The position numbers were made by a program, and so were the translations under genes. Positions 1 through 6,166 of a stretch of 7,712 nt of DNA are shown piece by piece. The stretch is from WVWW01 sp041568335. GTDB taxonomy: Bacteria > Acidobacteriota > Polarisedimenticolia > Polarisedimenticolales > Polarisedimenticolaceae. The notes below the pieces were generated by a model, which was not told the DNA's origin, did not search any database, and saw nothing but the letters and a program-made list of their open reading frames with translations. Numbering within the stretch: the stretch's first letter is position 1; each line of letters starts with the position of its first letter. The DNA lies in assembly GCA_041568335.1 (NCBI GenBank), contig JBFFZZ010000143.1, positions 1 through 7,712 of the forward strand, read 5' to 3'.

Positions 1-2
1 TA

Positions 3-284
3 CGCCCGCTGGTCCTGATGCCCGCCGCCGACGGCGGCTACGTCCTGATCGGGTTGTGGCGTCCACGGCCCGAGCTGTTCCGCGACATCCCCTGGGGCGG
101 GCCCCGCGTGACCGACGCGACGCTCGAACGCGCCGCGCGGCTCGGGCTCCGCGCCGGCGTCTTGCCTCCCGGGTACGACGTCGACGACGAGGGCGGATTG
201 CGCCGACTCGAGGCCGATCTGAGCCATCCGGAGATCGCGGCGCGCGCGCCGGCGACGCTGCGGGCGCTGCGTTTGTTGTTTTGA
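3..284 (+). CDS. C-terminal end of a DUF2064/TIGR04282-family glycosyltransferase-like protein (5' truncated)
   Basis: Only the last 93 residues are in the window; the frame is open to the left edge, so the true start lies upstream. The visible part begins RPLVLMPAADGGYVLIGL, which matches the family signature of a P-A-x-DGGY-x-LIGL loop. It continues with PELFRDIPWGGPRV, a T-L-x-x-A helix and a YDVDDEGGLRRL segment near the end. This layout is typical of the roughly 200-residue DUF2064 proteins (TIGR04282, 'rSAM/selenodomain-associated transferase 2'). These have a nucleotide-sugar/nucleotidyltransferase-like GT-A fold and are sometimes labelled arsenosugar biosynthesis glycosyltransferases. 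The substrate cannot be told from this fragment. The ATG at 18 falls inside the conserved loop and is not a plausible start. The gene lies in the same direction as rho, 129 bp upstream of it. I am confident of the family and not of the reaction. Confidence 0.8.
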   Translation, partial: RPLVLMPAADGGYVLIGLWRPRPELFRDIPWGGPRVTDATLERAARLGLRAGVLPPGYDVDDEGGLRRLEADLSHPEIAARAPATLRALRLLF

Positions 285-305
285 GCGGATGCGGCGTGTT
301 ATAGT
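276..305 (+). promoter_or_regulatory. Candidate sigma70-type promoter for rho
   Basis: TTGTTT at 276-281 and TATAGT at 300-305 are separated by 18 bp. The -35 overlaps the last codons of the upstream gene. Transcription would start near 312 and leave a leader of about 100 nt before the rho ATG. The leader is richer in T than the surrounding coding DNA. No intrinsic terminator is visible between the two genes, so readthrough from upstream is also possible. The -35 match is only moderate. Confidence 0.4.
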
Positions 306-413
306 CGCTTTCCGCCTGAGACGCCGACCCGCGAGCGTCCGTTCGGTTTCCCGTAACCAGAACATTGTGCACTGATTTCCGTTTTTCATCGAGCGTTTTG
401 AGCAGGAGGCGCC

Positions 414-1841
414 ATGGCCGAAGAGCGAACCCGCAACCGTAGAGGCTCCGGACGCGGGCGACGACGAGGGTCGTCGAACCGTCGCGGCAGCGCCTCACCG
501 GCCGCACAAGGACCGCGTGAACAGCCCGTCGCGGTCGCCGAGCTTGAAGCGGAGATCTCCGCCGCCGAGGAACAGACCCAGGAAGGCGCGGTCGATCTCT
601 CCTCGCTCTACCGCATGGACAACAAGGAGCTCACTCAAGCCGCCAAGGCCCTCGGCGTCGAGGGCACGTCGGGGATGCGCAAGCAGGAGCTGATCTTCGA
701 GATCATGAAGGCACAGTCCGAGCAGAGCAGGCTGGTCTTCGCCGAGGGCGTGCTGCAGATCCTCCAGGACGGTTACGGCTTCCTGCGCCACCCGGACTAC
801 AACTATCTCCCGGGCCCCGACGACATCTACGTCTCACCGTCGCAGATCAAGCGCTTCGGGCTGACCACCGGCGACACCGTCTCGGGACAGGTGCGTCCCC
901 CCAAACAGGACGAGAACTACTTCGCGCTGATCAAGGTCCTAGCCGTCAACTTCGACGACCCGGACCAGATGCGTGAGCGCATCCTGTTCGACAACCTCAC
1001 ACCGCTGTACCCCGAAGAGCAGCTGCGTCTCGAGACGACGGTCGAGAACCTCTCCGGACGGATCATGGACCTGCTCACCCCGATCGGCAAGGGCCAGCGT
1101 GGCCTGATCGTCGCGCCGCCGCGGACCGGCAAGACGATGCTGTTGAAATCGCTGGCCAACTCGATCAGCGCCAACCACCCCGAGGTGTTCCTGATCGTGC
1201 TGCTGATCGACGAGCGCCCCGAGGAGGTCACCGACATGCAGCGCTCGGTCGACGGCGAGGTCGTCGCCTCGACGTTCGACGAGCCGGCGCAGCAGCACGT
1301 CCACGTCTCCGAGATGGTCATCGAGAAGGCCAAGCGCATGGTCGAGCACGGCCGCGACGTGGTGATCCTGCTCGACAGCATCACGCGCTTGGCGCGCGCC
1401 TACAACACCGTCCAGCCGCCGTCCGGCAAGGTCCTCTCCGGCGGGATCGACGCCAACGCCCTGCAACGCCCCAAGCGCTTTTTCGGGGCCGCACGCAACA
1501 TCGAGCACGGCGGCTCGCTCACGATCATGGCGACGGCGCTGATCGACACGGGCTCCCGCATGGACGACGTGATCTTCGAGGAGTTCAAGGGCACCGGCAA
1601 CATGGAGCTGCACCTCGATCGAAAGCTCACCGATCGCCGCGTCTTCCCGTCGATCGAGATCGACCGCTCGGGAACGCGCAAGGAAGAGCTGCTGATGGAT
1701 GCCGCGACCCTGAACAAGGTCTGGATCCTGCGCAAGATCCTCAGCCAGATGGCGACGGTCGAGGCGATGGAGCTGCTCATCGACAAGATGTCGAAGAGCG
1801 AGAACAACGAAGACTTTCTGAAGATGATGCAGGGCGGCTAG
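414..1841 (+). CDS. rho: Transcription termination factor Rho
   Basis: Hexameric RNA-dependent ATPase/helicase that binds unstructured C-rich nascent RNA and removes RNA polymerase from it. The predicted product is 475 residues; E. coli Rho has 419. The extra length is at the N-terminus: residues 5-24 contain ten arginines among Gly, Ser and Asn, followed by an acidic stretch at about 40-58. Next come the Rho N-terminal helical domain (about 61-103), the OB/cold-shock RNA-binding domain (about 107-178, with DGYGFLR at 119-125) and the RecA-like motor. Walker A is PPRTGKT (235-241) and Walker B is DVVILLD (315-321). The Q-loop region (SGKVLSGGIDANAL) and the arginine-finger region (SGTRKEELL) are also present. 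The ATG at 414 has AGGAGG 4 nt upstream, a slightly short spacing. The gene ends 4 bp from the recG stop on the other strand. Identification is secure. Confidence 0.98.
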   Translation: MAEERTRNRRGSGRGRRRGSSNRRGSASPAAQGPREQPVAVAELEAEISAAEEQTQEGAVDLSSLYRMDNKELTQAAKALGVEGTSGMRKQELIFEIMKAQSEQSRLVFAEGVLQILQDGYGFLRHPDYNYLPGPDDIYVSPSQIKRFGLTTGDTVSGQVRPPKQDENYFALIKVLAVNFDDPDQMRERILFDNLTPLYPEEQLRLETTVENLSGRIMDLLTPIGKGQRGLIVAPPRTGKTMLLKSLANSISANHPEVFLIVLLIDERPEEVTDMQRSVDGEVVASTFDEPAQQHVHVSEMVIEKAKRMVEHGRDVVILLDSITRLARAYNTVQPPSGKVLSGGIDANALQRPKRFFGAARNIEHGGSLTIMATALIDTGSRMDDVIFEEFKGTGNMELHLDRKLTDRRVFPSIEIDRSGTRKEELLMDAATLNKVWILRKILSQMATVEAMELLIDKMSKSENNEDFLKMMQGG

Positions 1842-1846
1842 GCCGC
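1834..1846. other. Short inverted repeat spanning the rho/recG stop codons
   Basis: GCGGC (1834-1838) and GCCGC (1842-1846) form a perfect 5-bp stem around a TAG loop, which is the rho stop codon. The right arm ends on the last base of the recG stop codon (the complement of CTA at 1846-1848). No T-tract follows on either strand, so it does not look like a classical intrinsic terminator. It may be a weak bidirectional 3'-end hairpin or coincidence in GC-rich DNA. Confidence 0.3.
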
Positions 1847-3948
1847 TATCCCACGCGTCCCAGCTCCAGCCGCTCGCGCCACTTCGCCGGGAGCGCGGCG
1901 AAGACCTCGCGGGCCACGACGAGCCCTGCGGGATCGGCCAGCAGCGCTCGCGCCTCGTCGCGGGCGGACTCGAGCAGCTTCGGTTGCCGCACGACCTCGG
2001 CCAGGAACTGCAGGTCGCTGAGGCCGTGCTGCTGCGTACCGAAGACGACCCCCGGACCACGCAGTGCCAGATCGCGCTCGGCGATGCGAAAGCCGTCGTT
2101 GGTTTCGACCATCACGCCCAGCCGTTCGTCGGCCTCCTTGCTGGTGATCTCCTTACCGACCATCAGGACGCAGTAGGACCGCGCGGAGCCACGGCCCACC
2201 CGCCCGCGCAGCTGGTGCAGCTGGGACAACCCGAAGCGCTCGGCGTGCTCGACGATCATCACGCTGGCGTTGGGCACGTCCACCCCGACCTCGATCACCG
2301 TCGTGGCCACGAGGACCTTCAGATCTCCACTCACGAAGGACTGCATCACCGCATCCTTCTCGCCGGCCTTCATCCGGCCGTGCACCATGCCCACGGCGAG
2401 CGGCTTCAGGTCCTTCGCCAGTTGCTCGGTGAACTCGGTCGCCGCCTTGAGATCGCTCTTGGCGGTCTCCTCGACGAGCGGGACCACGACATAGACCTGG
2501 TGTCCGCGACCGACCTCGCTACGGATCCCCTCGTAGACCTTCTTGCGATCGCTCTCACGGCGGATCACCGTCCTGATCGGCGTGCGGCCCGGGGGCAGCT
2601 CGTCGATGATCGAAACGTCGAGGTCGCCGTAGAGCGTCATCGCGAGCGATCGGGGGATCGGGGTCGCCGTCATCACCAGCACGTCCGGATGGCGGCCCCG
2701 CTCGGCCAACCGGGCGCGTTGGAGCACCCCGAAGCGGTGCTGCTCGTCGATCACGCACACCCCGAGCTTGCGAAACTCGGCCCGCGTCTCGAACAGGGCG
2801 TGCGTGCCGATGATCAGCTTGGCCCAGCCGCTGGCGATCTTGCCTTCGACCTCGCGCCGCGCGACCGCGCGTAACGATCCCGTCAGCAAGACCATCGGGC
2901 AGTCGATCCCGCCCTCGTCGAGCATCTTCTTGAGACTACGGAAGTGCTGGTCGGCGAGGATCTCCGTCGGGGCCATCAACGCCCCCTGGTAGCCGTTCTC
3001 GATCGCGACGAGCAGAGCCAGCAACGCCACCACGGTCTTGCCCGAGCCGACGTCCCCCTGGAGCAGGCGGTTCATCGGGTGCGAGGAGCGCAGATCGTCA
3101 CCGATCTCCTTGAGGACCTTCTTCTGCGCTGCGGTCAACTTGAAGGGCAGCATCCGCGCCAGTTTCGTGCGCAGGGCGTCGGTCAGCTCGTAGGCGATCC
3201 CGCGCTCCTTCTTGCGGAAGTCGTCGCGGCGCGTGGCGAGCGCCAGCTGAACGAGGAAGATCTCCTCGAACGCGAGCGCGCGATGGGCCGCGGTCCGCCG
3301 CTCGTGCAGCGTTTCCAGCTCGATTTCGGGTCCCGGGAAGTGCACGCCGCGGAGCGCCTCGATCCGCGGCAACAGCTCGTGGCGCAGGGCGATCTCTTCC
3401 GGGACGCGCGGGCTCAGGGTGTCGGGATCCAGCTCGCTCAGGGCACGGTGAATCAACTGCCGCAGCACGCGCGGCGTGAGATCGGCAAGCTTGCGATAGA
3501 CCGGGACGATGCGACCGGTGTGGATCCCTTGGGTGTCCTCCTCGTCGAGGAACTCGAAGTCCGGGTTCTCGAGCACCGTGCGGCCGCGCTTGACCTGAGC
3601 CCTGCCGAACAGCACGACGCGGCGGTCGGGCTTGAACGCGTTCGCCATGTACGGCCGGTTGTACCAGACCACGCGGATCCGCCCGCTCGAGTCCTCGACC
3701 TCGGCCTCGAAGATGGTGAAGTTGCGCCGGCGTGTGCGGATCAGCCTCGCCGAGACGACCGAGGCCTCGATCGTACGCACCTCTCCGATGACCAGCTCGG
3801 CGATGGTCGCGAAGGAACGGCGGTCCTCGTAACGGAACGGCAGGACGTAGAGCAGGTCCTCGACCGTCTCGTAGCCGGCGGCCGCGAGCTTCTCGGCGCG
3901 CCGTGGCCCGACTCCTTTGAGATAGCGGAGCTCGGTATCGGCCCTCAC
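1846..3948 (-). CDS. recG: ATP-dependent DNA helicase RecG
   Basis: Superfamily 2 double-stranded DNA translocase that reverses stalled replication forks and unwinds D-loops and R-loops. From the chosen GTG start it is 700 residues, close to the usual 690-700. It opens with an HhH-like LRYLKGVGPRRAEKL segment and then an OB-fold wedge domain. The helicase core carries Walker A GDVGSGKT (298-305), DEQH (401-404), MTATPIPRSL, and motif VI QLRGRVGR (579-586). The C-terminal TRG-type region contains RGPGVVFGTQQHG (630-642), where many homologues read GT-x-QSG. An in-frame GTG at 3996 would add 16 residues, but they lie inside the upstream gene and precede the conserved start. GTG 3948 sits 5 nt after the upstream stop, which suggests translational coupling; no strong Shine-Dalgarno is visible at either start. 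Function is secure and the start is moderately sure. Confidence 0.96.
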   Translation of the reverse strand: MRADTELRYLKGVGPRRAEKLAAAGYETVEDLLYVLPFRYEDRRSFATIAELVIGEVRTIEASVVSARLIRTRRRNFTIFEAEVEDSSGRIRVVWYNRPYMANAFKPDRRVVLFGRAQVKRGRTVLENPDFEFLDEEDTQGIHTGRIVPVYRKLADLTPRVLRQLIHRALSELDPDTLSPRVPEEIALRHELLPRIEALRGVHFPGPEIELETLHERRTAAHRALAFEEIFLVQLALATRRDDFRKKERGIAYELTDALRTKLARMLPFKLTAAQKKVLKEIGDDLRSSHPMNRLLQGDVGSGKTVVALLALLVAIENGYQGALMAPTEILADQHFRSLKKMLDEGGIDCPMVLLTGSLRAVARREVEGKIASGWAKLIIGTHALFETRAEFRKLGVCVIDEQHRFGVLQRARLAERGRHPDVLVMTATPIPRSLAMTLYGDLDVSIIDELPPGRTPIRTVIRRESDRKKVYEGIRSEVGRGHQVYVVVPLVEETAKSDLKAATEFTEQLAKDLKPLAVGMVHGRMKAGEKDAVMQSFVSGDLKVLVATTVIEVGVDVPNASVMIVEHAERFGLSQLHQLRGRVGRGSARSYCVLMVGKEITSKEADERLGVMVETNDGFRIAERDLALRGPGVVFGTQQHGLSDLQFLAEVVRQPKLLESARDEARALLADPAGLVVAREVFAALPAKWRERLELGRVG

Positions 3949-3953
3949 CGCGG

Positions 3954-4838
3954 CTACAACCCGCCGTACAGGGCGAACAGGCAAGCCGCGGCCCACAACG
4001 CCAGGTTGATCAGCAAAGAAACGTCGCGCAGGATCAGCGCGGTCGGGTTCTCACCGTGTCCGCACTGGTAGACGAGGTAGAGGTAGCGGAAGATCCCGTA
4101 CACCACGAACGGGATCGTCATCCCCATCCACTCGGTACCGAGCTTGGCCGCGACCTCGGGCGAGAACGCGTAGAGCGCGTAGGCCACGACCGTCCCGGCG
4201 GTCACCGTCGAGACCATCTGGTCGAGGAACGGGATCGAGTACTCCTTGAGGATCGGACGCTGGTCGGACCCCGCCGGGTCGAGCGCCACGAGCTCCTGGC
4301 GGCGCTTGACGAAGCCCAGGAACAACGAGATCAGGCCCGTGCACAACACCAGCCAGTGCGACATCACGACGTCGATGACGACGGCACCGGCCCAGGCGCG
4401 CAGCAGGAACCCCGACGACAACAGCATCACGTCGAGCACCACGACGCGCTTGAGACCGAACGAGTAGCCCAGGTTGATGACCAGGTAGGCCGCCAGCACG
4501 ATCACCAGCCGGCCACCCAGCGCCACGGCACCGCCGAGCGAGGCCACCACGAGCAACGCCGCCGCCCCGCCGGCGACACCGAGCGGTAAGCGCCCCGAAG
4601 CGATCGGACGCTTGCACTTGTCGGGGTGCCGGCGGTCCGCCTCGCGGTCCGCGATGTCGTTGATGAGGTAAACCGCCGACGCCAGCAGACCGAACAGCAC
4701 GAACGTCGCGAGCACGCGGACCACGCTGTCGGTGTCGTCCACGCGGTGCGCGAACACGAGCGGCGCCAGGACGAAGACGTTCTTCGTCCAGTGATGCAGG
4801 CGCATGGCCCGCAGCAGTTCGATCGGCATCGCCGCCAC
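3954..4838 (-). CDS. UbiA-family polyprenyl-phosphate phosphoribosyltransferase (decaprenyl-phosphate phosphoribosyltransferase-like)
   Basis: Integral membrane prenyltransferase-fold protein of 294 residues. By homology it transfers 5-phosphoribosyl from PRPP to polyprenyl phosphate, the first step toward lipid-linked arabinose or ribose donors in mycobacteria. Visible signatures are the N-terminal RLHHWTKNVFVLAPLVFA segment, the Mg-binding NDxxDxxxD motif (N60, D61, D64, D68), HPDKCKRPIASG (71-82), the YSFGLKRVVVLDV segment around D136, and a KRRQEL loop at about 178-183 after a long hydrophobic stretch. About eight hydrophobic segments are visible. The GTG at 4838 is preferred because GGAGGT (complement of 4846-4851) lies 7 nt upstream; an ATG at 4829 would drop three residues. 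recG begins 5 nt downstream, so the two are probably co-transcribed. Whether this lineage makes arabinan-like polymers is unknown, and a related UbiA activity cannot be excluded. Confidence 0.85.
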   Translation of the reverse strand: MAAMPIELLRAMRLHHWTKNVFVLAPLVFAHRVDDTDSVVRVLATFVLFGLLASAVYLINDIADREADRRHPDKCKRPIASGRLPLGVAGGAAALLVVASLGGAVALGGRLVIVLAAYLVINLGYSFGLKRVVVLDVMLLSSGFLLRAWAGAVVIDVVMSHWLVLCTGLISLFLGFVKRRQELVALDPAGSDQRPILKEYSIPFLDQMVSTVTAGTVVAYALYAFSPEVAAKLGTEWMGMTIPFVVYGIFRYLYLVYQCGHGENPTALILRDVSLLINLALWAAACLFALYGGL

Positions 4839-4864
4839 CCGACAGACCTCCGCGAGAATCGGAC

Positions 4865-4870
4865 TCTATA
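4865..4870 (-). promoter_or_regulatory. Candidate -10 element for the leftward UbiA-family gene/recG operon
   Basis: On the minus strand this reads TATAGA. Transcription would begin near 4858, followed closely by GGAGGT (4851-4846) and the GTG at 4838. The hexamer 17 bp upstream (CTGTCG on the minus strand, 4893-4888) is a poor -35. The element overlaps the plus-strand TATACT, so the two -10 hexamers share four base pairs. Confidence 0.4.
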
Positions 4871-4872
4871 CT
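4867..4872 (+). promoter_or_regulatory. Candidate -10 element for the family 2 glycosyltransferase, implying a leaderless transcript
   Basis: TATACT ends only 7 nt before the ATG at 4880, so transcription would start at or next to the A of the start codon. The region just upstream of the ATG has no Shine-Dalgarno-like sequence, consistent with a leaderless mRNA. No good -35 hexamer is seen at 16-18 bp. Confidence 0.45.
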
Positions 4873-4879
4873 AACGATT

Positions 4880-5593
4880 ATGCGTCACGACAGACCGGTC
4901 GACGTGATCATCCCCGCGTTCAACGAAGAGGCGTCGATCGGCAAGGTCCTCGGCGATCTGCCCACCGAGCGGCTGCGCAGCGTCGTGGTGGCGGACAACG
5001 GATCGACGGACGCCACCGCCCGTGCCGCCGCGGCCGCGGGGGCCACGGTCGTTGCCGCCCCGCAACGAGGCTACGGCAGCGCCTGCCTGGCGGCGATCGG
5101 ACATCTCGCCGCCGCGGACCCGCCGCCGCACATCGTCGTCTTCCTCGACGCCGACTACAGCGATCACCCCGACGAGCTTCCGCGGGTGATCGAGCCGCTG
5201 GTACGCGGGGAAGCCGATCTCGTCGTCGGCTCGCGCGCCCTGGGCGCGCGCGAACGGGGCGCGCTGGTCCCGCAGGCGCGCTTCGGCAACTGGCTCTCCA
5301 CGCGGTTGATCCGGTGGCTCTACGGCGTGCGGATGACCGACCTCGGTCCGTTCCGCGCCATCCTCTGGAACCGTCTCGTCGAGCTCGAGATGGCGGACCG
5401 GGACTTCGGCTGGACGGTCGAGATGCAGGTCAAGGCGGCGAGCGCGGGTCTGGGCTACCGCGAGGTCCCCGTCTCCTATCGCCGGCGCATCGGCGCGTCG
5501 AAGATCAGCGGCACGCTGTCGGGGAGCGTCCGGGCCGGCTGGAAGATCCTCTACACGATCTTCCGCCTGCGTCGACGGCGAGCTCAGTCCTGA
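4880..5593 (+). CDS. Family 2 glycosyltransferase, DPM1-like (polyprenyl-phosphate sugar transferase type)
   Basis: GT-A fold glycosyltransferase of 237 residues, predicted cytoplasmic or peripheral at the membrane because no transmembrane segment is visible. The nucleotide-sugar site is marked by IIPAFNEE (10-17) and DNGSTD (39-44). The metal-binding DxD is in FLDADYSD (D90, D92). The acceptor half contains TDLGPFRAI, GWTVEMQVKAA and YRRRIGASKISG, all characteristic of this subfamily. The C-terminus is arginine-rich. Relatives related to dolichyl/undecaprenyl-phosphate mannose or glucose synthases move a sugar from a nucleotide donor to a lipid carrier; the actual donor and acceptor here are not determined. 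The ATG at 4880 lacks a Shine-Dalgarno and sits just after a -10 element. The gene is divergent from the UbiA-family gene, which fits a shared lipid-linked sugar pathway. Its last 10 bp overlap the end of greA. Confidence 0.9.
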   Translation: MRHDRPVDVIIPAFNEEASIGKVLGDLPTERLRSVVVADNGSTDATARAAAAAGATVVAAPQRGYGSACLAAIGHLAAADPPPHIVVFLDADYSDHPDELPRVIEPLVRGEADLVVGSRALGARERGALVPQARFGNWLSTRLIRWLYGVRMTDLGPFRAILWNRLVELEMADRDFGWTVEMQVKAASAGLGYREVPVSYRRRIGASKISGTLSGSVRAGWKILYTIFRLRRRRAQS

Positions 5594-6051
5594 TCGTGGA
5601 CCGTCTTGAGCGACAGCACCTCGAAGCTGCGCGCACCAGAGGGGATGTCGACCGTGACGTCGTCGCCCTCCTTCAGACCCACCAGCGCCTTGCCGATCGG
5701 CGAGGCGATCGACAGCAATCCCTTCTCGAGATCGGCGACTTCGGGGAACACGAGCTGGTAGGTGATCTCCTCGTCGGTGTCGAGATCCAGCAGCTCGAGC
5801 CGTGATCCCAGCGCCGCGCGATCCCGCGGCATCTGGTCCATCTTGATCGAGTTCAGCGAACCGAGCCGCTCGCGCAGCTGGCCGATGCGGGCCCGAACGA
5901 AGGCCTGGCGCTCGAGCGCGGCGTGGTACTCCGCGTTCTCGCGCAGGTCACCCATCGCCACCGCGGTCTTGATCTCCTTGGGCAACTCGACCCGGAACTC
6001 GTGCTCGAGCGCGTTCAGCTCGCGCTTCAGTTTTTCCAGGATGTCTCGCAC
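5584..6051 (-). CDS. greA: Transcription elongation factor GreA (GreA/GreB family)
   Basis: Binds in the RNA polymerase secondary channel and stimulates cleavage of backtracked RNA so that elongation can resume. The product is 155 residues, a usual family length. The N-terminal half is the antiparallel coiled coil; its tip carries GDLRENAEY with acidic D35 and E38, matching the catalytic tip acids of E. coli GreA (D41, E44). The C-terminal half from about residue 80 is the FKBP-like RNA polymerase-binding domain, with GSRLELLDLDTDEEITYQLV and ASPIGKALVGLKEGD. The N-terminus is about six residues shorter than in E. coli. The GTG at 6051 has GAGAGG 9 nt upstream. A good promoter lies at 6089-6117 on the same strand. 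The stop codon lies inside the 3' end of the convergent glycosyltransferase. GreA is favoured over GreB; the family call is secure. Confidence 0.95.
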   Translation of the reverse strand: MRDILEKLKRELNALEHEFRVELPKEIKTAVAMGDLRENAEYHAALERQAFVRARIGQLRERLGSLNSIKMDQMPRDRAALGSRLELLDLDTDEEITYQLVFPEVADLEKGLLSIASPIGKALVGLKEGDDVTVDIPSGARSFEVLSLKTVHDQD

Positions 6052-6088
6052 CGCAAGGAACCTCTCTCAACACGGCCTGAAGCGCGTC

Positions 6089-6117
6089 ACTCTACTGTCC
6101 CGACCGGAATGCGGCAA
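6089..6117 (-). promoter_or_regulatory. Candidate sigma70-type promoter for greA
   Basis: On the minus strand, TTGCCG (6117-6112) and TAGAGT (6094-6089) are separated by exactly 17 bp. Transcription would begin near 6082, giving a leader of about 31 nt that contains the GAGAGG ribosome-binding site. Confidence 0.55.
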
Positions 6118-6146
6118 ACCGGCCCCGCAAAGCCGTTGTTCCCCGC

Positions 6147-6166
6147 TACTTACGTACGTACAAGTA
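6147..6166. promoter_or_regulatory. Interrupted palindrome between the greA and ccmE promoters, possible operator
   Basis: TACTT (6147-6151) and AAGTA (6162-6166) are perfect inverted half-sites 10 bp apart. The 10 bp between them, with the flanking T, include the fully palindromic TACGTACGTA (6151-6160). A further AAGTACGAA continues to 6170. The stretch is clearly less GC-rich than its surroundings and ends 16 bp before the ccmE -35, a suitable position for an activator or repressor. The structure is visible; the bound factor is unknown. Confidence 0.4.

Larger units (their letters stand above)
4840..4896. repeat. Pair of 9-bp direct repeats (CGACAGACC) flanking the divergent promoter
   Basis: CGACAGACC occurs at 4840-4848 and again at 4888-4896, 48 bp apart start to start. 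The two copies lie symmetrically around the overlapping -10 hexamers at 4865-4872. The left copy overlaps the Shine-Dalgarno of the leftward gene and the right copy lies in codons 3-6 of the rightward gene. They could be paired regulator sites. The repeats are directly visible; the function is inference. Confidence 0.35.

Noticed and set aside
1834..1846. Intrinsic terminator between rho and recG
   Set aside because: The stem is only 5 bp and no T-tract follows on either strand.
939..2060. Long minus-strand open frame (373 codons) across rho
   Set aside because: It lies antisense to highly conserved rho. Its translation is rich in Arg, Asp, His and Leu with no recognisable domain, typical of high-GC shadow frames.
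3949..3996. Longer recG start at GTG 3996
   Set aside because: It would add 16 non-conserved residues encoded inside the upstream gene, with no ribosome-binding site. GTG 3948 gives the usual family length and N-terminus.
2944..4071. Long plus-strand open frame (375 codons) across recG and the end of the UbiA-family gene
   Set aside because: It is antisense to two clear conserved genes and gives a low-complexity, motif-free product; a similar 296-codon frame at 1984-2874 is rejected for the same reason.
4804..5805. Plus-strand open frame (333 codons) overlapping the family 2 glycosyltransferase in another frame
   Set aside because: The glycosyltransferase frame carries all family motifs, and the alternative frame is an arginine-rich shadow.
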